A stretch of 64,000 nucleotides of DNA from Biscogniauxia marginata (Eukaryota; Ascomycota; Sordariomycetes; Xylariales; Xylariaceae): positions 419,548 to 483,547 of the forward strand of contig MU404075.1 in NCBI GenBank assembly GCA_022695795.1, read 5' to 3'. Below are positions 46,146-56,054 of the stretch, piece by piece (within the stretch, counting starts at the first letter, position 1; each line of letters opens with the position of its first letter). Both the position numbers and the translations under genes were made by a program. The notes below the pieces were generated by a model. It made no database searches, was not told where the DNA came from, and saw only the letters and a list, made by a program, of their open reading frames with translations.

Positions 46146-48092
46146 CTATTCTCTTCCAACAGCTTGCTGACCCTTCATCTCGGCATCTGTCTTGTATCCC
46201 TTGAATTGGCGTGCTGGTATCTTCTTCATGAACAACTCATCCAACTCCTCGTACGATCGGCCTGCAGTCTCGGGTTGATATATCCAGAGGTATATTGTGC
46301 AGAAGACTGAGAGGCCGCCAAAAATGAATGAAACCTTTGCGCCGAGGTTGGCCTGGTCAGGGTTGAAGAGAAATGGGAGCACAAATGCTAACATTGTCTA
46401 ACGACGTATCAAGTTAGGAATGGGAATACAATGAATTATTATTTAAGTGAGGAGAACTTACAAACAGGGCGTTCTGCAGAGCAAGGGCCATAGATGCAGT
46501 CTTGGCACGTAGACGAGATGTAGCAACCTCGGTCAACAAGGAGTAGGCAGTAGCGCCGATAGTAACGTTGTAAATGAAACAATAGACCAGAAGCAGAGCA
46601 ACGGTGCCTTTAATAGCAGCCGGGGTTGCTGCCACGGCGAGACCACCAGTTACAACCAACAAGGCTGTCAGAGTGACCATGCCCCAGAAGGTAAGATCTC
46701 GTCGACCAACCCGATCGATTAGGAACCATGATACAACATTTCCAAGCATAGAAAGAACCTGCTGTATAATTGCGAGTGTGAAACTCTCTTTTGTCGTATA
46801 TCCGGCTAGTTGTTGATAGTAGGTCGAGTAAGACGCAACGAATAATACACCACAAAGAGCTTGGATACTTAATGGTGCGACGGAGACTATAGTGCGGCGT
46901 AGGTTAGACTTGCGGAAGCATTCGAGATAACTAGCCCCGTCGGTTTCTTTCTTAACTTGCTCGAGTGTGACCGAGATGAGGGCGATACGCTTCTCGACGT
47001 TCAAAGCATCGTATCCAAGCCGACTGAGCGACCGTGCAGCCTTTTCCATCTTTCCGTGTCCCACCAACCACCAGGGGCTCTCAGGCATAAATGGCAGGAA
47101 GATAGCACCGAGAGTACTGACCCCGTACTGGGAGACGAAGATGGCACGGTAAGCCCACCGGTCTGTCTTTGTGCCAGTATCATTGACGATAAGGGACACA
47201 ATGAAGGGGCCGATCGTAAAAGCAATAGCCGCAGCAGCTGTAAGGATACCTCGAAGAGCAAGGGGAGCGATCTCGCCGATGTAGGTCATGCTGATAGTAA
47301 TGAAACCACCAACAGAAAATCCGGCCACGAATTTGCCTGCGAAGAAAATTTCGTTTGTAGTGCTGATGGTCTCTAGCGTGATGCCAGCGAAGATGAAGAT
47401 ATAGCAAATGAAGTACGTCCATTTTCTACCAATCCGGTCCGCAATAGCACCGGAACCAAGTGATCCAATAACAGCACTTGTTGATAGTGTAAGCTAGGTA
47501 AGCCAGTAATTATCGGGGGCTGGACAGATATGACTTACGAAGCAACGGGGGCTCCGCTATAGGCGGATTGCCATTTTGCAGGGAGGACATAGTCGCCAGC
47601 GTAAGCAGTGCCGAAGTCTTTCCTAAACTGCGGGATGCTGATGACCGTACCACCAGCTTGGTTATCGAAACTCGTCAGGATGAGGACATAGATAGCATAT
47701 ATCTAATTCCGTGTTAGACTTTTCTTGAAATTTTATCGGTCCCCATCTATCAAATATTGATCATCTATTGTTTAGGGCACGCCTAGCAAGGTGGGATAAA
47801 AAGGAGAGTAAAGAAGCTGCTCTACATACTATGAAGGAGTCAGTAAATGAATCGTATTATAGTGCATGAAATACAGTCCATGAAAACAATGTTTAAGGTG
47901 TAAGTATAGAAGATCATTATACATACCACTCCAAATAAAGGCCCAGCGTTGGCTCTTAATGGCCTGGAAAATACCCTCGTCGTGATCCTCCGCGTTGGTG
48001 GCATGCCCAACTGCCTCTACGTGTTGCCCTTTGCCCTTGCTGAGCTCTTCTTGGACGTCGAACATGTTCGACTCCAACTTGGTGTCGGTCAT
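46146..48092 (-). CDS. MFS sugar permease (alpha-glucoside/maltose-permease type)
   Basis: Exon A 48092-47928 (or 47927), exon B 47702-47539, exon C 47476-46462 and exon D 46397-46146, about 531 aa. Motifs in order are TVISIPQFRKDFG, the sugar-porter GRKW after TM2, PESPWWLVGHGK after TM6, RVGRRDL, and the C-terminal PETAGRSYEELDELF. All belong to the SP family (PF00083) and the Mal-type branch. Junctions B-C and C-D are clean GT-AG in phase. Junction A-B is not: the visible donor (GTATGT after AGTG) leaves one extra nucleotide, while the conserved join W-S-I-Y-A needs exon A to stop at AGT. A micro-exon, a non-canonical donor or a 1-nt insertion could explain it. It is head to head with the GH78 gene, so the likely cargo is a rhamnoside or related glycoside. 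Confidence 0.85.
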
Positions 48093-49137
48093 CGTGTCCT
48101 AGTAACCGGTCTTGTGAATGAAAGATTAGGATTTTCAGCAAATTCGTCTGTGGAAATAGTACACAGTATGATAGGCTATGAGACGTGTTGTGGATGAAGT
48201 CAGGGGTTGGTGATCGACATGCTTGCTACTTTATAGTCTTTTTATCCACCTCGTTTCCGTGACTAGTTACCGTGAATGAATTCCCAAGATGGCAACTTCG
48301 AAACAAGGTCTGGAACTCATTCAGCTTGCGGGGGTAGCGTCAACTACCAAGCCATGCACCCCGTGAACGAAAAACAGGGTTATATGCGGGGAGTTGGGGA
48401 AACCTGGGGCAATAATTACTATGTTCTAGACTCGCGATGATACATACCAAGAGCTAGTACCCCAACATCTACGAGTAAACTAGCCCTGTTGTAAGTGTGG
48501 ACATATGACTTCTTTGAAATATGTGTCCATGCTATACGTCACCCTGTACAATAACTATTTGGACTAATTAGCTTGCTGTCTATAGTACGTACTTGCTCTA
48601 TTATTTTCGCACAGGTCCTTAAATCACCAGTGGTGCTTGAATTCACGTAGAGTAACGAATATCTTTGGGCGATTTTACATGTTCGCGGACGACACTATGC
48701 AGGGCTTAGTTGCGACTCCCACTTTAAACGCCATCTTGTGGACTTGATCTTTTGATAATTCGAGCTGAATCTGACTAACTAGATGTCTTTGGCATCTAAC
48801 TCGACAACCCGAAGCTTTGCCGTTGTTTTTCCATGAATGAGCCTTTTGAAGAAGACTATAATGGACTATAGCCAACTATCGACTATAGCTCCGCATTGGC
48901 ATTGCGAATCTGGAAACTATAAGCACCCACTTCAACCCCCCATTAATGTTAGCTCGGTCTTCTCGATACCGAGGTACCAACCATAATTCTGGACTGAGGT
49001 GCTTTCCCTTTCCCCTTTGATAATTTACAATGACAAGGCTTTTAAAACCCCATGTTATATGACCATGTTCCAAATGATTATTGCGTCTTTACTGAAACTT
49101 AGTTTGAAAACTCGGCAGTCCTGATTCTATACACGCC
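48093..49137. promoter_or_regulatory. Shared divergent promoter of permease and GH78 genes
   Basis: The 1045-nt spacer separates the start codons of the sugar permease (minus) and the GH78 enzyme (plus). It should hold both promoters, and co-regulation by one sugar-responsive factor is likely. I could not assign a specific operator. Short frames here are not genes. Confidence 0.5.
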
Positions 49138-50808
49138 ATGGCTGGGGTCCCGGATTTTATGCGCAACGACGTTATTCCTGTCACAAGATGGAATCGCGAA
49201 TTTGAGAAAGTAGCAGATGAATTACGACCGAACTTACACAGGTGTATACGAATACCTCAACGCATGGTCAAGTTTGAACCGGATGAGAACCAGTACTTTG
49301 GCGTACGGCCCTCTAGTACAAGCCATGCTATTGATCAGCTACCGTCCCTAGCCTGGGGGAAAGGCGATACTTTTACTCTCGACTTCGGGATCCACATGGT
49401 TGGATATATCTCCTTTCAGCTTGAATCTCGCGGGAATCACATGGATGCGCCATGCAGGTTGCGGCTGACATTTGGAGAGTCGCCGCTGGATGTGACACTA
49501 GGCATGGAGAATGTCAAGACTTGGCTTAGCACTAGTTGGCTGCCCGACGAAATCATCAACATCGATATGTGCCCAGAAACGGTTGTCCTTCCCCGAAGAT
49601 ACGCATTTCGCTTTCTCCGTATCGACGTTATCGACACCTCGCCCATGTTCAAGGTTGCATTTTCGAATGTCAAATGCGAGCATGTAAGTGCCATCAGCCA
49701 AAGCCATCAGCTAGATATTCTACAGTTCAAGGATTCGCTTCTACAGGATATCGATCATGTTAGCATATCAACTTTACGGGATTGTATGCAGACTGTGTTC
49801 GAGGACGGCCCGCGTCGCGATCGTCGGTTATGGGTTGGTGATCTAAGATTGCAAGCTCTTTCTAACTATAGCACATTTCGAGATTTCGGCTTGGTGAAGC
49901 GCAATATCTTCCAGTTCGCAGCTGTCGCCCGGGAAGATGATTCAATACCTGCATGCGTCTTTGAAAAGCCTGTCTTTTCCCCATCCGCCGATTATATCGT
50001 GGACTACGACGCGCTATTCAGCGCCATCGTCTACGACTATGTCGTTGCATCAGGCGACCTCGCTACAGGACACACGCTATGGCCAACGGTATTGGGTTGT
50101 GTTAAGCGTGGGTTGTCGCATGTCAACCCCGAAACCCACGCATTCGAAGAAACTCGCGCCACGGGATGGAAATTCTTAGATTGGCAGCCAGGGCTGGAAC
50201 ACAGCGCCGGGGTCCACGGTGTCCTAGTATTCTGCCTCAAGTCTATCAATGCTTTGGCCAAAATTCTCGGGAAAGATGCACCATTTGAAGAGACAGTTGC
50301 CCAAATGACTGAAGGTGCCAAGAAATTCCTGTCTACAACAGGCGTGTTTGTCTCTGGACCAAAATCTCAAATTAGCTACGCATCAGCATCATGGCTTGTC
50401 CTCGCAGGCCTATTTCCCCGTGATGTGGCACGAGGCGCACTGCTAAAGACCCTCGAGCATTCCGAAGCAGTCAAGCCGTTGACACCTTACCTATGGCACC
50501 ATGTTTGTGATGCCTTGGCGACTGTAGAGTGTTTTGAGAAGTGTATTGAGATCATGACAGACTATTGGGGAGGGATGGTGAAAGCAGGAGCAGACACTTT
50601 TTGGGAAGCTTACAACCCGGAAGATTCTCACGCAAGTCCCTATGGTGACGTGAGAAACAATAGTTTCTGCCACGCTTGGAGTTGTACCCCGACATATCTA
50701 TTAAGAACGAAATTGCGAAATCATGTTTTGAAAGATGAAAGTTCAAGGACGGCGACGATCTCTGAGCTTGATGAAGCGTGGATCAAAAGACAAACTGTGG
50801 AGAAGTAA
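49138..50808 (+). CDS. GH78-family alpha-L-rhamnosidase-like enzyme, 556 aa
   Basis: A single exon; ATG in a good context (cgccATGGCT). The protein has no signal peptide. Residues about 1-185 are a beta-rich N-terminal domain (LDFGIHMVGYISFQL, LTFGESPL). The (alpha/alpha)6 catalytic domain starts with the GH78 hallmark FEDGPRRDRRLWVGDLR (221-237), whose acidic residues include the candidate general acid. A second family motif GADTFWEAYNPED has Glu490 as the candidate base, followed by SFCHAWSCTPTYLL (509-522). At 556 residues it is short compared with many 700-1000-residue GH78 enzymes, which carry extra beta domains. Lack of a secretion signal, with a sugar permease next door, indicates hydrolysis of an imported rhamnoside in the cytosol. 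Substrate specificity is inference. Confidence 0.88.
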   Translation: MAGVPDFMRNDVIPVTRWNREFEKVADELRPNLHRCIRIPQRMVKFEPDENQYFGVRPSSTSHAIDQLPSLAWGKGDTFTLDFGIHMVGYISFQLESRGNHMDAPCRLRLTFGESPLDVTLGMENVKTWLSTSWLPDEIINIDMCPETVVLPRRYAFRFLRIDVIDTSPMFKVAFSNVKCEHVSAISQSHQLDILQFKDSLLQDIDHVSISTLRDCMQTVFEDGPRRDRRLWVGDLRLQALSNYSTFRDFGLVKRNIFQFAAVAREDDSIPACVFEKPVFSPSADYIVDYDALFSAIVYDYVVASGDLATGHTLWPTVLGCVKRGLSHVNPETHAFEETRATGWKFLDWQPGLEHSAGVHGVLVFCLKSINALAKILGKDAPFEETVAQMTEGAKKFLSTTGVFVSGPKSQISYASASWLVLAGLFPRDVARGALLKTLEHSEAVKPLTPYLWHHVCDALATVECFEKCIEIMTDYWGGMVKAGADTFWEAYNPEDSHASPYGDVRNNSFCHAWSCTPTYLLRTKLRNHVLKDESSRTATISELDEAWIKRQTVEK

Positions 50809-51937
50809 TCGAGCTCGGGGCAGGGTTGAATACAGGGGTTTTATAGCCCGCGCCGCCGTTGAGACTAAAATTATTCGGCAACTGAGTCCTAACATCCTAA
50901 TAGATGATCAGATAAAACCGAAATTTATCAAACGATATTCCCCGAGGTTGTATGAAAACAAATTTATCGGGTAGATAATTACATTAGGTACCCCATGTCG
51001 TACCTAGTGTTGAAAGTATTTGTAGTTCCTAATGCTATCGAATTCACCCTAATTGACGCCGATTTTGAGTTTAATCACCCCTCCCCCTTTTCCCGGAAAT
51101 GGAGAGGAGGGGTAATGGTCAATTATCAAGATACTTCAAAAAAGAACTAGCTTTATTTCAATACAGCTGAGAGTAAATATGTTGAGACGAAAGGCTTTAA
51201 AGAGAGAAGGAAACTAAAAGACTCAAGGCAACTCTGAAGGGTAAATATACTCTTCAGAGTCACGTGACTAACCCCATATACTGGAGTAAAAGGACGACGT
51301 CAACGGGTACGTTTAATCAGTATAATAATACCTCTCTACTCCCTCTGATAGTATCTTAATGGGATACACTTTATAATGAATATATGTACACTGATAGGTT
51401 TATGCACTGTCGTGTTGAGCCATTTGAACACGGCTACGTCGCATTTTGATATTACTATCACGTTGTAATCTAATAAGTACTCGAACGAATTATATAAGGG
51501 CAAATGTATCACACGCATACGGAACTAGAGGCTGGAAATTACTATGTAAAACCCCAAATGTAACCGCAATACTACTGTCACGAAGGCATGCAGTGCATAT
51601 GCGGGAAGGTCATCTGGCAGTTGGTCATACGAGGTAATAGGGCAGGAATGCAGGTTGGAGTCATATGCTATATTGGGCAGAAATGGAGAAAATATCTCGG
51701 ACTTTAGGACCAAGAGTACCCGTACTGTACGCAGCACTGTCCTATCTATATATATGGGGAGGGATCAGGTCGAACGGGAAGAAAAGGGACTTAGACTGAA
51801 GGCTCGACCTGATAGAATATATTGCTATTATTCTGGCATCACATCTGACCCCGTAACAACTACCATGAAAGCTTCGCGTCGCTACCAGCACGTGAAGATA
51901 ATCCGACGGCGGTCCCTACCATACCAGGACGACTCCT
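50809..51937. other. Spacer between convergent genes
   Basis: About 1.1 kb between the 3' ends of the GH78 gene and the first DUF7918 gene. Short frames at 51336-51999 show no domain. No RNA gene or repeat is seen. Confidence 0.45.
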
Positions 51938-53127
51938 TCAATCTACTAAGTCTATCTCGACTCTCCCGTCCTCGCGTTGATTCTCCTTGTATCGCTTAGC
52001 GGCAGGGGCCTCAGCGCTTGCAGGGCCACGCTTTCGGTTGCCCGAAGGCTCTTGATCCTCTTCTTTCTTGATGGCGCGTGAGTTTATCTCTTCTTTTACA
52101 GATCGATCACGGTCCTACAGAAGTATGTCAGCTGAACTCTTTTGTTTCCCGATATATAATTCAGTTGGAGTCTTGCCTTGAGAAACTGCTCGCGCGCCCA
52201 TCTTCGAAGTTCGTCGGGGTCCATATTGTCGATTGGAAGAGGCTCTGGCAGAACGCCTTCCTTGATAAGTCCCTCTACAGTCCGTGAGCACCGCAATGAA
52301 TTAATGTTAATAAAGGATAATATCTTCCTTCACCTTTTGACAAATAGATAAACTCGAATATGGCGAAGGGTCGCTTCTCGGGGTCGAGAAAGACATCCTC
52401 AGGATTCTTGGTCAAACTCCCATATTCCTCAGGTTTGCCAAACTGGACAACATGCGTCATGTTACGGCCTTTAATCGCCTGTTCAGGAATCGTAGGTTCT
52501 TCTGTAGCAAATATGCTCGTGCTGATATTGTCTTGACGGATCTTTTGTGTGAACTGCATTTCGTAGACATAAACTCTAAGAGTACCTAGACCTTTGGCTG
52601 AAGTCATGTTCTGTTTGATGCTCTCAGCTGTATACCCGCCTGTGCTATCTTGTCCACAAATTTTAGCATAAATCATTATGGTCCTAGGGTCATAACTTAC
52701 CAATATTAATACCGCCAAAGGCGAGTTTCTGTTGAAGATTTCTCCCAGTTCTTGGGTCTTGAGTGCATATGGCTGCAAAACTTAGCTCCCATTGGAGATT
52801 CAGAATACTATGTGGTTCATGGTTGATCCAGCCCAAAAAATTATCCGCTTCGAACTGGACTGCTATGTGATGGCAATTAGGCTTGAAAAGGGGGTATTTG
52901 ACGAAGTTGACCTGAAAATTGGTTCCTGGGATAGCTTCGATGTACTTCTTGACGATATGTGTATGCTTGGTGCTGGTTGATACCGAGTCATTTCCATTGC
53001 TAGTAGCCGCATTGGATTGCACTTGATTATCATCTTTCTCCAAGTGAGGAGCATCGTATTCTTGAAGATCCTGGCCGTCTACTTCAATGGTGGCCTGCAA
53101 ACCAGGTAATCCGTCTATGACCGCCAT
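51938..53127 (-). CDS. DUF7918-domain protein A, 338 aa (with GC-AG intron)
   Basis: Exons (minus) 53127-52701, 52648-52334, 52274-52177 and 52114-51938. The start MAVIDGLPGLQATIEVDGQ is the usual opening of fungal DUF7918 proteins; the frame runs further upstream but without family sequence. Core segments are VKKYIEAIPGTNFQV, FGGINIDSTGGYTAES, LGTLRVYVYEMQF and DPEKRPFAIFEFIYLSKG. The last exon encodes a Lys/Arg/Glu-rich tail ending EIDLVD, typical of these proteins and suggestive of nuclear localisation. The third intron (52176-52115) begins AAG|GCAAGA, so it is a GC-AG intron; using it restores the tail, whereas reading through ends early. Function of the domain is unknown. A paralogue lies 0.9 kb upstream on the same strand. 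Confidence 0.85.
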
Positions 53128-54047
53128 GGTGTCGCCACAGGCGTGTTGAAGGAATTCCGGGAGGCGAGATTTGTAGGGAATGATGCGGTGGTGTGTACTA
53201 GATATGTAGTTGGAGAAGAAAGAGTCGGAAGGCGGGTAAAAAGGTAGACAATAGCGCAGCTCCTGCTGCTGTGATGAATGGATGGTGCCCACTTATATGA
53301 GTGAATGAGGCTATTCGGCTTTTTCCCACCTCATCGCTATGGTGAATGGTTGCTATGGCACAATACATGTGCATAAAACCTCATATTGTTTTCGTAGTCG
53401 CGCGAGGAATATCTCTTTCGTTCCTCACTCAAATCTTTTTTTATTGAAATCTGGAGATTACTTGACCTTTCGCGCCCCGAATCTATTGTATTTATTGACA
53501 AGTAACTCCTCCCTGGCCAGTACATTCTTTTTGACATTGATTATCTAGGTACCTACATGTATATGTACTTGTAGTTATGTCTATATGGGTAGGCACAATG
53601 CCTCGTATGAGAGGGGCGTGCCTGGGCTGGTGTATGTTAGAGAGCAGGAGTTCCCAAACACTGTTCGATGTAGATATGGGAATACCTAGTTCTATTAAGA
53701 CGGACCCTGATGGACCAGAAATGAGGAGATTGATAAGTCACAACAACTATCAGGATTGACCTATTGTGTCTCAATTTTGAGAATCGTGATTTATATGGCG
53801 TGTGGGCGAACCTTTTGAAGTGTTTACCCCTATCGCCCATGAGTCTATCTCGGTGGGATGTGTAGCTGGCTAGAAAACCCAATCCCGTAAACCGAATACG
53901 AAACTATAACGACTCAACTGTGCGACATGACCCCTATCAGAAAGCCAGCATCTTCCGTGCTTCTCTGTAGCTCTACTAGCCGGTGCTAGTGAGAAGGGGA
54001 TTGCTAGCGAACTTTCTATCGATTCTGTCCCAGCTACTCTAGCTTTG
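53128..54047. other. Spacer between tandem DUF7918 genes
   Basis: About 0.9 kb holding the promoter of copy A and the 3' end of copy B. Short plus-strand frames (53339-53759) have no motif. No repeat flanking the duplication was recognised. Confidence 0.45.
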
Positions 54048-55096
54048 TTATGTACCAGCTATATCTGTTGAGAGAAGCTGATCACAAAGACTCCGAACAC
54101 GCTCCTCATACGAGGCATTAGCCGTATCTTTGGATGGGACGATGCCTGCTTGTACAAGATTTCCTAGATAGAGAATCAAAAATTAGGTCAAAGGCTTTTT
54201 CTTTTATTTCCCCCCATTTATCAGGGAGCTATTTCAACGTTTCATTGAGAATACGCACCCCTATATCCGTAGCAAAACTCGAAAACCGCAAAAGGCTGTC
54301 GAGAAGGGTCTTGGAAGAAGGCCACAGGTATTGGACTATTGGCGACAGGAGCTAACGCTGGGTACCTGAATTTCGCTGATTAGCTGCGGCATACTCTTGA
54401 TATATGCCTGGATGGGTAAAGAAGACGCTCACTGGATGAAAAGAGACAACTCTTGTCCGTTGGCATCCCTACGAGATGTTCTTGTAATTCCCATAGACTG
54501 GGGGGACACTTCAATTTGTCGTGGGACAGCTCTTCCTTCGAAGTTGGGCATTCGATAGAAGTATACGCAAATGGTTCCGAAATTGGAAGCGTTTACACCG
54601 TTGGAAAGGAGTTCTTCGGGATGCTCAACTGTATCCTGGTGAGTGCCATAGGGATAACACGATTTGCGAAGGTACATACCATTTTGAGGATCCCCGAATC
54701 GGTGGTCCATACGCACCAGCCGGCCAACCTCGTCGGGAAGAATCAACGCATGGCCTAGCTTCGTCCAGCTGTCCCCAACCTCTGAATCTTTCTTTTCAAT
54801 GGACCCACACTCTTCCCCATCGATTACGACTCTAAAGCCGATGTGATGGCTAGTTTGTTCGAAGGTGGCTTCCTTTTGGACGCAGATGTTGAAGGAAGCG
54901 CCGGGGACCGCTTCGATATACTTGATGCTGTGAGGGATATCTGCTATTCGTGAGTCACTCGCCTCGCAAGTGAGCCCTCGACAAACTAACCTTCAGGGCC
55001 CGAGTGTTCGGCCTCGGGTCTCGTATGCTCTTGTGTAGCAGTACCACTGACAAGGACAGTCACTTTGAGGCCCTCTAGACCCGGAATGACCGCCAT
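54048..55096 (-). CDS. DUF7918-domain protein B, 251 aa (short-tailed paralogue)
   Basis: Proposed exons (minus) 55096-54991, 54940-54680, 54628-54473, 54375-54259 and 54163-54048, with all phases consistent. It starts MAVIPGLEGLKVTVLVSG, like copy A. Matching segments are IKYIEAVPGASFNI (A: VKKYIEAIPGTNFQV), NFGTICVYFYRMPNF (A: LGTLRVYVYEMQF), FFQDPSRQPFAVFEFCYGYRG (A: FLDPEKRPFAIFEFIYLSKG) and NLVQAGIVPSKD (A: GLIKEGVLPEP). It stops at STDIAGT and lacks the basic tail of A. The 51-nt second intron (54679-54629) has no in-frame stop. Donor GTAGGG of the third intron is weak, so exon 3 could instead run on to a stop at 54429, giving a truncated 188-aa protein. Confidence 0.72.
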
Positions 55097-56054
55097 GATG
55101 GTGTAATGAATGGTCTTAAGGGAGGGGGGGATGGGTAGTTCGAAGTATAGATGGAAGGCGTGGTAAATGATTTGTACGTGTGGGATATGGCAGTATTGAA
55201 GAACAGTGAAAATTTTTGGTCTCAGTGGTTCGTGTTGCTAGGCTGGTGGATGATCTGGATCAGGGTTGCGTGGGAAGGCAAAGGGGTGATATGGTGTCTA
55301 ACCTAGACACTCTACGAAAAGAGCATCACTCGAAGTAAGTACTACGAGGAGAAAATAAAAAAAGCAGATTCAAATGGAGCCCATTTCAACTACCCAGGAA
55401 GGAAATGGACGTTAAATATAAAATATGAGTCTGAATGGAGGTAATGTTATAACACGTGGACAAATTAATTAATAAATACATCCCGAGACCAACTCGAAAT
55501 TCTCTTGGTAGAATCACTTGACCTTGATGATATGATACTTCAAATATATTTTAAGTCCCTTACAATAACATGCCATCGTAACATGACCATATACTTGTGT
55601 GTCAACCTACGTTTTCAACACATGTTCCATAAGAAACGTCGGTAGCATCTGGATAGGAGCTCGGAACTGCTCGATTTGCTAGTAAATATGTTGGAATTTA
55701 ATTAGATAAAGGCTCCAAAGAAATATCAATAAAAAGAATTTTGCACTTACATATATATTCAATATTGATGTTTAAAGTACAACGGCCATGAACTCTGGGT
55801 ACCTTAGCTTAGAAAGGTCTTGAGATCAAGGGCGCCTCCCGTACCTTAGAACCTTTGGATTCCCCTGACGACTGAAAATGTGGGCCAACAGGTACCTACT
55901 TTGTACTTTGTGGCGCAGATGTGGCGGTTGAGTGGCTTTGCAATGACCTCGACGCAAATTGCCAAGCTTCCATAATTCTTACCGACAACATACCATTAAT
56001 TTGACCTCTCATATTCTCATCAAGGATAAACCGTTGCTGCTCTAGGTCGCGAAG
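55097..56054. other. Divergent promoter region
   Basis: About 0.96 kb between DUF7918 copy B (minus) and the Cactin gene (plus). AT-rich near 55360-55760. No gene is seen. Confidence 0.45.
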
